Positions 7,261 to 16,978 of a stretch of 64,000 nucleotides of DNA are shown here, piece after piece. The notes below the pieces were generated by a model that saw nothing but the letters and a program-made list of their open reading frames with translations, searched no databases and had not been told where the DNA came from. The translations under genes and the position numbers were made by a program. Source of the DNA: Bacilli bacterium. GTDB taxonomy: Bacteria > Bacillota > Bacilli > RF39 > UBA660. The stretch is from assembly GCA_017525855.1 (NCBI GenBank), contig JAFXSE010000005.1:1-64000 (forward strand). The letters run 5' to 3'. Each line of letters begins with the position of its first letter. The stretch's first letter is position 1.

Positions 7261-10200
7261 ATGATACTTAGATTAATAAAAAGGACTAAAATTTATAATT
7301 TTCATCTTCCTACAGTAATTGGAGGTAATTATTGGATTACTGATTTAGATAATTCTGGTAATGTTAGAAATCTTATTAATGTTGAAGAGGATGACGGTAA
7401 TTGGAGATTAAATAGTAATTTTGAAACTAAGATTGTTGTAAATAATAATGAACTTGATTCTGTTATTTTAAAGGAATATTCTCTATATTTTTTAAAAATC
7501 AATTCAGAAAACGATTATATTCTTCTTTATTGTTCTCCTTCTATTGATTCTTCTATTAATAGATTAAAGGTACCTAATGAATGTCAAATTGTTATTGGAA
7601 ATGCTAATGATTGTCAGATTAGTTATAATTATCCTCTTGTATCAAAGACTCAAGCAGTACTTATTTATAATAATGGTAAATGGTCTATTCAAGATTTAGG
7701 AAGTAAATATGGTACTTATGTTAATAATGAATTGATTAGTCAGAAAGATTTGTATCATGGTGATATTGTTTTCATTATGGGTTTAAAGCTTATAGTATTA
7801 GGGGATACTATTATTTTTAATAACATTGGGGATTTAGTTAGAGTAGCACAAAATACTTTTTTACCAGCTGCGCCAGTTGTTCAGCCTATTATAAATGATG
7901 ATAATATAATAGAAGAGAATGTAGAGTTTTTTAAGGAAGAAGATTATTTCTTTCGTTCTCCAAGGTTTAAAGCTGGAGTGGAGGAAGTGAATATTACGAT
8001 AGATCCTCCTCCTACAAAACAAGAAATTGATGATACTCCAATTATGTATGTAATTGGGCCAATGCTTGCAATGGGAATGACTTCACTTTTGATGGGTTAT
8101 AATTCTGTTAGTAATCTTATTGAAGGCAAGACTGACTTTAAAACGTCTTTACCAACGTTAGTTATGTGTTTTGCTATGTTACTTTCTATGGTGTTGTGGC
8201 CTTTATTAAGTAGATCTTATCAAAAAAGAAAGCAGAAAAAAAGAGAAGCACTTCGTCAAGAAAGATATACTCAATATATTGAAGAAAAAAAGCAAGAAAT
8301 TAAAAGTGAAATGGAAAAACAAAAACAAGCTCTTTTAGAAAATAATATTACGTTAGAAGAGTGTTCAAAGATTATTTTGAATAGAAAGAGAAACTTATGG
8401 GAGAGGGAAATAGATCAAGATGATTTTCTAAATTTAAGAATCGGTATAGGAAATTTAGATTTTCAAGGTAAATTGAATTATCCAGAACAAAAGTTTTCTT
8501 TAGATGATGATAATTTACAGGAACTTGTATATTCTCTTGGAAAAGAGTCAAAACAATTAGAAAATGTTCCTATTAATTTTTCATTTGTTAAACATAATAT
8601 AACAGCTATTATTGGTGATGGTCAGCAGAAAAATTCTTTTGTTGATGGACTTTTATTGCAACTCATGACTTATCACAGTTATGAAGATTTAAAGATTGTT
8701 TTATTTACTAATGAGAAAAATATAGGAAGATGGAATTATCTTAAAGTTTTACCACATTGTTGGAATAATTCGAAAAGTGTTAGATATTTTGCTACTAATA
8801 TAGATGAGGCTAAGGAGTTATCATTAATTTTAGAGCAAGAATTTCAATCTAGAAAGTTTAGAGAAGATAATCGTGATTCAGATGCAGCTAACTATTTATT
8901 TCATAAACCATATTACTTAATAATTAGTGATGATTTTAAGTCTGTACGTGAGCTTGAAATAATTAAAGATGTATGTGATCAAAAAGTAAATGTTGGTTAT
9001 AGTTTAGTAATTATTAACAATAGAATTACTAATTTGCCTAATGAATGTCATAGCTTTATTAGTATTGGTGATAAAATGTCTGGGTTGTTTGAAAATGAAC
9101 TTGTTTCTAATAAACAGAAAGAGTTTGTTGCTGATTATAATACTAGTATTAATATGTATGAGTGCAGTAAAAAATTATTTAATATTCCTATTGAAATTGC
9201 ACAAGAAAATAGTAATTTACCATCTTTGATTAGTTTCTTGGAAATGTATGACGTTGGTAAAGTTGAACAATTAAATATTGCTAATAGGTGGAAAAGTAAT
9301 GATCCTACTAAATCATTACAGGTACCTATTGGGGTTGATAAAAATAGAGAGTTATTTAAACTTGATTTACATGAGAAGTTTTATGGGCCGCATGGATTAA
9401 TAGCTGGTATGACTGGTTCAGGTAAATCTGAGTTTATTATTACATATATTTTATCAATGGCTGTTAATTATAGCCCTAATGAAGTTAGTTTCATTTTAAT
9501 AGATTATAAAGGTGGAGGTCTTGCAGGGGCTTTTCAAAATAAGGAGTCTGGAATGAAACTTCCACATTTAGCAGGTAGTATTACTAACTTAGATACTGTT
9601 GAAATGAATAGGAGTTTGGCATCTATTCAAAGTGAATTAAGACGTAGGCAAAAAATTTTCAATGAAACTAGAGATGCATTAAATGAGAGTACAATTGATA
9701 TTTATAAATATCAAAGATTATTTAGAGAAGGTAAAGTTACAGAACCTATTTCTCATTTGTTTATTATTTCAGATGAATTTGCAGAGTTAAAGAGTCAACA
9801 GCCGGAATTTATGACTCAGCTTATTTCAACGGCACGTATTGGTCGTAGTTTGGGAGTGCATTTGATACTTGCTACTCAAAAGCCAGCAGGGGTTGTTGAT
9901 GATCAGATTTGGTCAAATTCAAAATTCAGAGTATGTTTGAAAGTACAAGATAGATCTGATAGTATGGATATGATTAAATGTCCGGATGCAGCATCTTTGA
10001 AAGAAACTGGTAGGTTTTATTTACAAGTTGGTTATAATGAGTTGTTTGCTTTGGGTCAATCTGCATGGACTGGTGCTAAATATTATCCTATGGATAAGAG
10101 AAGAAAAAAAGTAGATGAAAAAATTGATATAGTTGATAATGTGGGAAATATTGTAAGAAGCTTAGATACTGTTAAGAAGGATACTACTATTAAACCACAG

Positions 10201-11871
10201 GGAGAAGAAATTACTAATATAATTAAGTATTTAGTTTCAGTTTCTAAAGAACAAAATATTTCAGTTAAACAATTATGGCTTGATAAAATACCTGAGTTTA
10301 TATATGTTGAAGAATTGCGTGAAAAATATAATTATTCTCCGCAAAAGTTTGTAATTAATCCAATAATAGGTGAATTAGATGATCCAAATAATCAAAGACA
10401 AGATCTTTTGACATTGCCACTTAGTGTAGACGGTAATACTATTGTTTATGGTTCTGCTGGTAATGGTAAAGAACTATTACTTACTACTTTTATTTATTCT
10501 GTTATTGTTGATCATACTCAGGATGAGGTTAATTTCTATATTTTAGATTTTGGTGCTGAAACATTACGTTGCTTTGATAAAGCACCTCAAGTTGGGGATG
10601 TTATTTTTTCAACTGAAGAAGAAAAGATTGATAATTTATTTAAGTTATTGATTAGTGAACTTAATATGCGTAAGAGACTATTTGTTGATTATAATGGAGA
10701 TTATGATTTTTATTGTCAACACAGTGGGAAAACATTACCTATGATAGTTGTCGTTATAAATAATTATGATTCCTATTATGAATCATATGAATCGTATGAT
10801 GAAGATGTTACTGTACTTACTCGTGAGGGATCAAAATATGGAATAGTATTTGTTGTTACTGCTAATAATGTTAACACTTTACGTTATAGATTAAAACAGA
10901 ACTTTAAACAAAATGTTGTTTTACAATTTAATGATGATAGTGATTATTCTTTAGTGCTAGGAAATACAAATAAAGTGTATCCTTCCAAAATATATGGGCG
11001 TGGGCTTATAGATCGTGATGGTATTTATGAATTCCAAACTGCATATTCTTATGATCATGAAAGAATGAATGAGTATATACGAATTTTATGTGATAAAATG
11101 TTGGAAAGCTTTCCTAATAATGTTGCAAGAAAGGTTCCAATATTACCGGAAAATGTTACATTTGAATATGTAAGTGATGCTATGGGCAATATGGAAACTA
11201 TTCCTGTTGGAATATTTAAGGATACTTTGGATATTGCTACTGTTAATTGTAATAAGAATTATGTTACTACTATTAGTGCTTTTGATATTAGCGAGTTTAA
11301 ATCTTTTGTTTTAAATATGTGCCAAGTATATAAGCGTGCCCAAAATAATAAAGTTGTAGTGATTGATGCTTATGATTTCTTTGATGGTGTTAATGATATA
11401 ACATTAATCAATAAAAACTTTGATGTAGAAGTTAATCCTCTTCTTGAAGAGATGTCTAATCAATATGTTAAATATAGGAATGCTAATTATGATAGATCTG
11501 TATTGTCTGATGCTTCTAAAACTACAGTTATTATTGTAGGATTATCTGATTTCTTTTCTAGACTTAGCGTTGATAAAAAGAATGAAGTATCTAGGGCTAT
11601 TTCTATGATTAAAGATTTAGGTATATATCATTTAGTAATTGTTGATAGTTCAGATAAGATTAAGCAGCAAGCATATGAGAGTTGGTATAAAGAAGCAGTT
11701 GATAATACAAATGGTATTTGGCTTGGTAATGGAATACTTGATCAATATGCTATTAAATTGACTTCATCTCCGAGGGAACTTCGTGGTGAAATGAAACCAG
11801 GATTTGGTGTATTGGTTGAGAAGGGAAAACCATATATTGTTAAATTATTAGGAGGTAACAATGATGAATAA
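7261..11871 (+). CDS. essC: Type VII secretion ATPase EssC
   Basis: A 1,536-residue FtsK/SpoIIIE-type secretion motor. At the N-terminus, after a divergent segment, lies an FHA domain (about 105-185) with DLGSKYGTYVNN. Two membrane helices (about 255-280 and 295-320) are followed by a charged coiled coil. ATPase domain 1 has GMTGSGKSE near residue 715 and FILIDYKGGG as Walker B. Domain 2 has GSAGNGKE near 1063. Domain 3 lacks an obvious Walker A (TTISAFDISEF). Length and order match Firmicute EssC/YukB. It begins a four-gene operon; EssA, EssB, EsaA and a classical WXG100 gene are not in the window. Confidence 0.93.
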   Translation: MILRLIKRTKIYNFHLPTVIGGNYWITDLDNSGNVRNLINVEEDDGNWRLNSNFETKIVVNNNELDSVILKEYSLYFLKINSENDYILLYCSPSIDSSINRLKVPNECQIVIGNANDCQISYNYPLVSKTQAVLIYNNGKWSIQDLGSKYGTYVNNELISQKDLYHGDIVFIMGLKLIVLGDTIIFNNIGDLVRVAQNTFLPAAPVVQPIINDDNIIEENVEFFKEEDYFFRSPRFKAGVEEVNITIDPPPTKQEIDDTPIMYVIGPMLAMGMTSLLMGYNSVSNLIEGKTDFKTSLPTLVMCFAMLLSMVLWPLLSRSYQKRKQKKREALRQERYTQYIEEKKQEIKSEMEKQKQALLENNITLEECSKIILNRKRNLWEREIDQDDFLNLRIGIGNLDFQGKLNYPEQKFSLDDDNLQELVYSLGKESKQLENVPINFSFVKHNITAIIGDGQQKNSFVDGLLLQLMTYHSYEDLKIVLFTNEKNIGRWNYLKVLPHCWNNSKSVRYFATNIDEAKELSLILEQEFQSRKFREDNRDSDAANYLFHKPYYLIISDDFKSVRELEIIKDVCDQKVNVGYSLVIINNRITNLPNECHSFISIGDKMSGLFENELVSNKQKEFVADYNTSINMYECSKKLFNIPIEIAQENSNLPSLISFLEMYDVGKVEQLNIANRWKSNDPTKSLQVPIGVDKNRELFKLDLHEKFYGPHGLIAGMTGSGKSEFIITYILSMAVNYSPNEVSFILIDYKGGGLAGAFQNKESGMKLPHLAGSITNLDTVEMNRSLASIQSELRRRQKIFNETRDALNESTIDIYKYQRLFREGKVTEPISHLFIISDEFAELKSQQPEFMTQLISTARIGRSLGVHLILATQKPAGVVDDQIWSNSKFRVCLKVQDRSDSMDMIKCPDAASLKETGRFYLQVGYNELFALGQSAWTGAKYYPMDKRRKKVDEKIDIVDNVGNIVRSLDTVKKDTTIKPQGEEITNIIKYLVSVSKEQNISVKQLWLDKIPEFIYVEELREKYNYSPQKFVINPIIGELDDPNNQRQDLLTLPLSVDGNTIVYGSAGNGKELLLTTFIYSVIVDHTQDEVNFYILDFGAETLRCFDKAPQVGDVIFSTEEEKIDNLFKLLISELNMRKRLFVDYNGDYDFYCQHSGKTLPMIVVVINNYDSYYESYESYDEDVTVLTREGSKYGIVFVVTANNVNTLRYRLKQNFKQNVVLQFNDDSDYSLVLGNTNKVYPSKIYGRGLIDRDGIYEFQTAYSYDHERMNEYIRILCDKMLESFPNNVARKVPILPENVTFEYVSDAMGNMETIPVGIFKDTLDIATVNCNKNYVTTISAFDISEFKSFVLNMCQVYKRAQNNKVVVIDAYDFFDGVNDITLINKNFDVEVNPLLEEMSNQYVKYRNANYDRSVLSDASKTTVIIVGLSDFFSRLSVDKKNEVSRAISMIKDLGIYHLVIVDSSDKIKQQAYESWYKEAVDNTNGIWLGNGILDQYAIKLTSSPRELRGEMKPGFGVLVEKGKPYIVKLLGGNNDE

Positions 11872-12118
11872 TAATAAAATATTGATTCAGTTATATGTTC
11901 CTTTGATTGAGGAAGAATATGATGTGTTTATTCCTATTAATAAAAGAGTGGGGACTATTAAACAACTTTTAGAAAAGTCTATTTCGGAACAGTCTAATGG
12001 CTATGTTATAAGTCAAGATACTAATTTGTACAGTAAGGATACTGGTATAGTATATGATGTACAGGTGCTAGTTAAAGATACTGATTTAAAAAATGGTTCA
12101 AGAGTAGTATTATTATAG
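11861..12118 (+). CDS. YukD/EsaB-like ubiquitin-fold protein
   Basis: An 85-residue protein with the strand-helix-strand pattern of the YukD/EsaB family: ILIQLYVPLIEEEYDVFIP, then VGTIKQLLEKSI, and the closing LKNGSRVVLL. In T7b systems this small ubiquitin-like protein is a core component of the secretion machine. Its start overlaps the essC stop by 11 bases and carries AGGAGG, so translation is coupled. Confidence 0.8.
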   Translation: MMNNNKILIQLYVPLIEEEYDVFIPINKRVGTIKQLLEKSISEQSNGYVISQDTNLYSKDTGIVYDVQVLVKDTDLKNGSRVVLL

Positions 12119-12127
12119 GAGAAAATT

Positions 12128-12319
12128 ATGAGTGATTTAGATATTTATACACAAAGTATTAATCAAATATTTGCTTGCCTTGATAGTTTAGATGCTAATT
12201 TAGAAAGTGATTATAATACTAATATTATAAATAATTTAATGGAATATAAGGAATTAGCTGTTACTGTTGCTGGTTTAATTACTGAAGATAATAGTAATAA
12301 GGATAGTGAGGCGGTATAA
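12128..12319 (+). CDS. Small helical protein of the essC operon
   Basis: A 63-residue acidic protein with two predicted helices around an NIINNL turn and no WXG motif, signal peptide or membrane segment. GGAG precedes the start and the stop overlaps the next ATG by one base (TAATG). Position suggests a component, chaperone or substrate of the secretion system. Not recognised by family. Confidence 0.6.
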   Translation: MSDLDIYTQSINQIFACLDSLDANLESDYNTNIINNLMEYKELAVTVAGLITEDNSNKDSEAV

Positions 12320-12564
12320 TGATTGGTAAGTTAAGTTATTCACAAATTAATGAGATAATCAATATGTTAAACACTTCAAATGCAAATTTAAAAACGATTT
12401 TATCTAAATACAATAATAATGATAATATATCTATTAAAGCACATAAATTGTTAAGTTTTTGTAATGATTTAGATCAGTATATTATAAATTTAGAAAATAG
12501 TGTTTCTATGAATCAACAAGCTGATAATGTAGTAAATCGTTTGAAAGATAGTAATAAATTATGA
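12319..12564 (+). CDS. Small helical protein, possible divergent WXG100-like partner
   Basis: An 81-residue protein predicted as two amphipathic helices separated by NNNDNISIK. The opening IGKLSYSQINEIINMLNTSN recalls the first helix of Esx proteins, but the central WXG is absent. It is the last gene before a strong terminator. The idea that it replaces an EsxA-type secreted partner rests only on size, helicity and operon position. Confidence 0.55.
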   Translation: MIGKLSYSQINEIINMLNTSNANLKTILSKYNNNDNISIKAHKLLSFCNDLDQYIINLENSVSMNQQADNVVNRLKDSNKL

Positions 12565-12592
12565 AAAAAAGAGTTTTATAAAACTCTTTTTT
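12564..12592. terminator. Bidirectional terminator between convergent genes
   Basis: A/T-flanked palindrome GAGTTTTATAAAACTC with A-run and T-run arms; it serves the essC operon and the convergent SpoIID-like gene, whose stop codon lies in it. Confidence 0.85.
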
Positions 12593-13643
12593 ATATATAT
12601 TTTTTTATTTTACATTTTGGGAAATAGTAGTTTAGTACTTGTAAATAATTACATCCTGCTTCTATTAAAAATTTACTACCTTGCAAAGACAATCCTAAAT
12701 TATTTCCATAGCCTCTATTGATAAAAGTAATATTATTATCATTAACTAAAATTGTCATATCCTTTGAAGGAAGTTTTAATTTTTCTATAAAATCGTTGCC
12801 ATCATATATTTTGTAACCTATTTTAATTTTTTTTATATTTCCTCCATCAGTTAATTCTAGTATTTTAATATCAAAAATATTAGTTTTTTCTGTGTTTAAG
12901 AGTTCTGCTATTTCATTTATTGAATAATTTGTTATAGTCATATATTTAGGGGATGCTAAATCCCAGAGACTTTTTACTGAGGTTAGATATGGTATATCTT
13001 TAATAGTATCAGTGTTTCCATTATTTACTTCATGTATGTATGGCTTAATAAATAAGTTGTTATATGTAATAAAAATACAGTCAGTTTCAATAATAGCTTT
13101 TTCTAGATTTCTTATTATATCATCGAAGTCATGAAACCATAATAGTTTATAGTAAGATAGTGGAACGTATTTTATAAATTTATCATTTGATAAAATAAAC
13201 CCATCTTTTGCCATTTGTTTGTAAATATAAGTTCTATAAAGAATAGCTATTGCTTTAATTAAATCAACGCTACTATCATAAGGTAATCGTGTTAATATCG
13301 CTCCTATTAAATAATCTTTTAAACTAAGAATTGTTATTTTATCATTTGATTTTACTCTAACTATAAATTTTTCATTACTATATAAGTCTTTTTCAATTAG
13401 TTCTTCAATATTTATGTTTTTGTTTTTTATATCAATACTTTTTATTATTATTCCATTTGAAATGATATAAACTGGTCCTTCACTATAATTTATATGGCAT
13501 TTTTTTATGAAGTTTTCTATTTGGTCTTTTATAGTTATTGTATTTTTACTTTTAAATTCATCAGCTTCTTCTTCGGTAGAAGACATATATAAATATAGGG
13601 CATTTTTATTACCAAGTTTTCTTATTTCATATTTGTAAAACAT
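12591..13643 (-). CDS. Divergent SpoIID/LytB-domain protein, probably catalytically altered
   Basis: A 350-residue protein. The SpoIID domain shows LKDYLIGAILTRLP, followed by LIKAIAILYRTYIYKQ, IHEVNNGNT, PYLTSVKSLWD and the C-terminal RGYGNNLGLSLQGSKFLIEAG plus NYYFPKCKI. In active SpoIID lytic transglycosylases the first motif carries a catalytic Glu (GEMP-like); here the position is Arg (TRLP). The GHGVGMSQ motif is GNNLGLSLQ. No clear signal peptide is seen. Start at 13643 (AGGTG 6 bases upstream). It may be a structural homologue rather than an active enzyme. Confidence 0.7.
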   Translation of the reverse strand: MFYKYEIRKLGNKNALYLYMSSTEEEADEFKSKNTITIKDQIENFIKKCHINYSEGPVYIISNGIIIKSIDIKNKNINIEELIEKDLYSNEKFIVRVKSNDKITILSLKDYLIGAILTRLPYDSSVDLIKAIAILYRTYIYKQMAKDGFILSNDKFIKYVPLSYYKLLWFHDFDDIIRNLEKAIIETDCIFITYNNLFIKPYIHEVNNGNTDTIKDIPYLTSVKSLWDLASPKYMTITNYSINEIAELLNTEKTNIFDIKILELTDGGNIKKIKIGYKIYDGNDFIEKLKLPSKDMTILVNDNNITFINRGYGNNLGLSLQGSKFLIEAGCNYLQVLNYYFPKCKIKKYI

Positions 13644-13688
13644 ATTTTTCACCTAATTTTAGTATGTTTATGATAAAAAAAACTATAC

Positions 13689-14657
13689 TTAAAAATAAAA
13701 TTTTTTAAATATAGTTTCTTTATTGCAATCTAATCCAGTTAAATAGCTCTTATTGGTGAATACATTTTTTAAGCTTTTTGCTTCGTTGTTAAAATACAAG
13801 TTAATATTTTCTATAATCTTTAGTGCTTCCTTTTTTGACCTTATATATATTTCTTCAAATGATTCATTGCTAGAAATAGTGGGTTCAGTTGGATAGTACC
13901 ATGTGTCGTGATTATTATTTAAATAAGAAGTCATCTCATCATTATTGTAGTGGTAGGATAAAGTTCTAAAATCATACTTATAAGGAATGATTTTATTTGC
14001 TATTGAGTAAAAGCTTTTTTTGATGCCTAAGTTATCAATCCTATATCTTGTTATAAATCTTTTCATTTGTTTTATAGCCTTATAATATATTTTTGAAATG
14101 TTATTAACTTCATATACTTTATAGAATATGTAATCAATTGTTGTATTTAATTCATCATTAAATTCTTTTAAATGTATTTTGAGGTCTTTTTTTGTAAGAT
14201 TATTATAGTTTTTTTTGTATCTAGTTTTTAAAATGTAATTGTCTAAATATGTTTCCATTATAGCGTGCTGACCCATATATTTATATGTAGTTTTATCTTT
14301 TCTATTAAACATGCCAGTTCTATAGCAAATGTAAGGGTGCATATTACTATCTAAGACATAGTGACAAATAAATCCATATAGAAAGCTCATGATTTGTTTG
14401 TTGTGTTTAAAGTTGTTGTCATTTATATATGAAGTTAATGTTATAAAAAACTCTTGTGTTTTGGTTGTATGTGTAATTTTTTGTAGTTTTCTAATATCTT
14501 TGCCTTTTTTTAAGCTTTCAACATTGTAAAACATAAAAGCGTCTGTTGATTGTGAAAATGTATATAGTAAATCTTCATCAATATGCTTTTTTATTTTTTT
14601 TGGTAAGCAGTTAAAAACATCTTGAGCAAAAGTGTGGTGGGTAATAGTTGCAGGCAT
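13689..14657 (-). CDS. Zinc-dependent phospholipase C-like protein
   Basis: A 322-residue protein of the Zn-dependent phospholipase C/S1-P1 nuclease-like group. Conserved metal-binding positions include the N-terminal ITHHTFAQDV, SQSTDAFMF, the FICHYVLDSNMHPYI helix and GQHAIMETYLD. There is no signal peptide, so it may act in the cytoplasm or be a non-secreted homologue. GGAGAT precedes the start. It is transcribed away from the Abi gene. Exact substrate unknown. Confidence 0.75.
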   Translation of the reverse strand: MPATITHHTFAQDVFNCLPKKIKKHIDEDLLYTFSQSTDAFMFYNVESLKKGKDIRKLQKITHTTKTQEFFITLTSYINDNNFKHNKQIMSFLYGFICHYVLDSNMHPYICYRTGMFNRKDKTTYKYMGQHAIMETYLDNYILKTRYKKNYNNLTKKDLKIHLKEFNDELNTTIDYIFYKVYEVNNISKIYYKAIKQMKRFITRYRIDNLGIKKSFYSIANKIIPYKYDFRTLSYHYNNDEMTSYLNNNHDTWYYPTEPTISSNESFEEIYIRSKKEALKIIENINLYFNNEAKSLKNVFTNKSYLTGLDCNKETIFKKFYF

Positions 14658-14748
14658 TTGATCATCTCCAATAAATTATATTTATATTTCCCATAATTTT
14701 TCATATTTATATTACAGTATTTGTGATATAATTACAATAGGTGAGAAT

Positions 14749-15690
14749 ATGATACGTAAACAATTCAAAAATTTGGATGAACAAATCGAGATATTAAAAT
14801 ATAAAGGTCTTGTAATTAATAATGTAGAGTATGCTAAAGATATCTTATTAAGAGAAAATTATTTCTTTTTAACTGGATATAGACATTTATTCTTAAAGTC
14901 AGATACAGAAAAAGTATATAAAAAAGGTACAACATTTGAAGAACTTTATAGTTTATTTCTTTTTGATAGAACCTTACGAAACATATTGTTTAAAAATCTT
15001 TTGATTATTGAAAATAATTTGAAGTCGGTATGTTCATATCAGTTATCTCGGAGATATGGATATAAAGAAAAAGACTATTTAAAAGAAAAGAATTTTGATA
15101 CTAGTTCTGATAAGAAGAGACAAGTTACTGATCTTATTAAAAAAATGAAAAGGCAAATACGAAGTAATAGTCGTGAGAATACTGCTACTATGCATTATGT
15201 TAGTAATTATGGGTATATTCCTTTATGGATTTTAGTAAAAGTTTTATCATTTGGAATCGTTTGTGAAATGTATTCTGTATTAAAACGTGAAGATCAAAAT
15301 GAAATAGCTTCAATATATGGAATAAATTGTGAAGACTTATTAGTATACTTACCTTTACTTTCTAACTATCGTAATTTATGTGCACATGAGGATATTTTGT
15401 ATGAGAATAGGACTAAAAAAGAAATAAATGATACCATTTATCATCAACTATTAAATATAAAAAAGAATGATGATACATATCAATATGGTAAGAATGATTT
15501 ATTTGCTTTAATTATTATTATAAAAGAGTTACTTCAAAAAGAAGAATTTAAGAGTATGATTATAGAGATGGATAATGCCATTAGTACTTTAGATTATAAT
15601 TTAAGTGTTATTTCTATTAATTCTGTTTTAGAAAAAATGGGATTTCCTCATAATTGGAAGGATATTGCTAATATAGAAAGGAGAAAATAA
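14749..15690 (+). CDS. Abi_2 (AbiD/AbiF-like) HEPN-domain protein
   Basis: A 313-residue protein with Abi_2 features: KQFKNLDEQIEILKYKGLVI at the start, NYFFLTGYRHLF, FLFDRTLRNILFKNLLIIE, and the HEPN Rx4H motif RNLCAHEDILYENR. Abi_2 proteins are predicted RNases of abortive-infection systems. Here the gene is in an operon with htrA (1 base between stop and GTG) rather than with phage-defence partners. An extended -10 (TGATATAAT) lies upstream. A housekeeping or stress RNase role is equally possible. Confidence 0.85.
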   Translation: MIRKQFKNLDEQIEILKYKGLVINNVEYAKDILLRENYFFLTGYRHLFLKSDTEKVYKKGTTFEELYSLFLFDRTLRNILFKNLLIIENNLKSVCSYQLSRRYGYKEKDYLKEKNFDTSSDKKRQVTDLIKKMKRQIRSNSRENTATMHYVSNYGYIPLWILVKVLSFGIVCEMYSVLKREDQNEIASIYGINCEDLLVYLPLLSNYRNLCAHEDILYENRTKKEINDTIYHQLLNIKKNDDTYQYGKNDLFALIIIIKELLQKEEFKSMIIEMDNAISTLDYNLSVISINSVLEKMGFPHNWKDIANIERRK

Positions 15691-15691
15691 A

Positions 15692-16819
15692 GTGGATAGC
15701 AGAGAAGAAAAAAAAGTTAATATTGTTAAAGATACACTCTTAATTATATTAGGTGTAGTAGTGGGTGTTTTAATAGCTTTTGTACTTTTAAAATATACTA
15801 AGTTGAGTGAGACTCTTGAACTTACAAAGACAATAACTAAAAATGGAACAACGGTAGTTGAAAAAAACAGTATTAGTGATTCTGTAGAAAAAGTAAAAGA
15901 CTCTGTTGTTATGATAAGAGGATATAAGGGTGATGTTGAAGCTTCTACTGGTACAGGTTTTGTATATAAGACTGATAGTAAATATGGATATATTATGACT
16001 AATCAGCATGTTGTTGATGGTATAACTAATGTAGTGTTGGTTTTAAGTGATGACAAGGAGATATATGGAACTATTTTAGGTGGAGATGAATATTTAGATT
16101 TAGCAATTATTAGAATTAATAAATCTGATGTTAAAGAAATTGCTAAGATAGGTGATTCATCTTTATCTAATGTTGGTGATACTGTGTTTACTATTGGTTC
16201 TCCAATGGGATATGATTATAGAGGCACTGTTACTAGCGGAATTTTGTCAGGAAAGGATAGAATGGTTTCTGTTTCTGTAAAAAATTCTTCTGTTCAAGAT
16301 TATGTTATGAAGGTTTTGCAAACAGATGCTGCGATTAATCCGGGTAATAGTGGTGGTCCACTTCTTAATGTTAATGGTGAAGTTATTGGAATTAATTCAA
16401 TGAAATTAGTTCAAGAAGAGATTGAGGGAATGGGATTTGCAATTCCTATTGAATACGCAATGAGTCATGTTGATTCTTTAGAAAAAGGTGAAACAATTAA
16501 ATGGCCTGTTATGGGTATTAGTATGATTAATGTTAGTGATACTAGTACTTTATACAGAAATAGTATTTCTCTTCCAATAGGAATAACTAGTGGCGTTGTA
16601 GTTGCCAAAGTTTTAGATAAATCTGGTGCTAGTAGATCAGATTTAAAGAGTGGGGATATAATTATAGCTATTAATGGTGAAAAAGTTAAAAATACTGCAT
16701 ATCTAAGATATGAATTATACAAATATAAACCAGGGGAAGTCATAGAAGTTACATATTATCATAATCAAAAGGAAAATAAAACTAAGGTAGTTTTATCAAC
16801 GTCTACTGGTGAAGTTTAA
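15692..16819 (+). CDS. HtrA-like membrane-anchored serine protease
   Basis: A 375-residue HtrA/DegP-type protease. One membrane anchor (about residues 14-34) is followed by a trypsin-like domain with the triad in TNQHVVDG (His), DLAIIRI (Asp) and NPGNSGGPL (Ser), then one PDZ domain with SDLKSGDIIIAINGEKV. It acts outside the membrane in protein quality control. It starts at GTG with AAAGGAG and is translationally linked to the Abi_2 gene. Confidence 0.95.
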   Translation: MDSREEKKVNIVKDTLLIILGVVVGVLIAFVLLKYTKLSETLELTKTITKNGTTVVEKNSISDSVEKVKDSVVMIRGYKGDVEASTGTGFVYKTDSKYGYIMTNQHVVDGITNVVLVLSDDKEIYGTILGGDEYLDLAIIRINKSDVKEIAKIGDSSLSNVGDTVFTIGSPMGYDYRGTVTSGILSGKDRMVSVSVKNSSVQDYVMKVLQTDAAINPGNSGGPLLNVNGEVIGINSMKLVQEEIEGMGFAIPIEYAMSHVDSLEKGETIKWPVMGISMINVSDTSTLYRNSISLPIGITSGVVVAKVLDKSGASRSDLKSGDIIIAINGEKVKNTAYLRYELYKYKPGEVIEVTYYHNQKENKTKVVLSTSTGEV

Positions 16820-16978
16820 ACATAGTAGTATTTATTGTTTATAAAAAAATATATCATGATTATTCATGGTAGTTTTTTTATAAATAGTTTAATAGGTTTA
16901 TTTATGTATGAAATCTTGCAATAGTTTTAATTAATATGGTAAAATTAGAAAGGTAATTGATTTGTTAAAGGAGTTATT

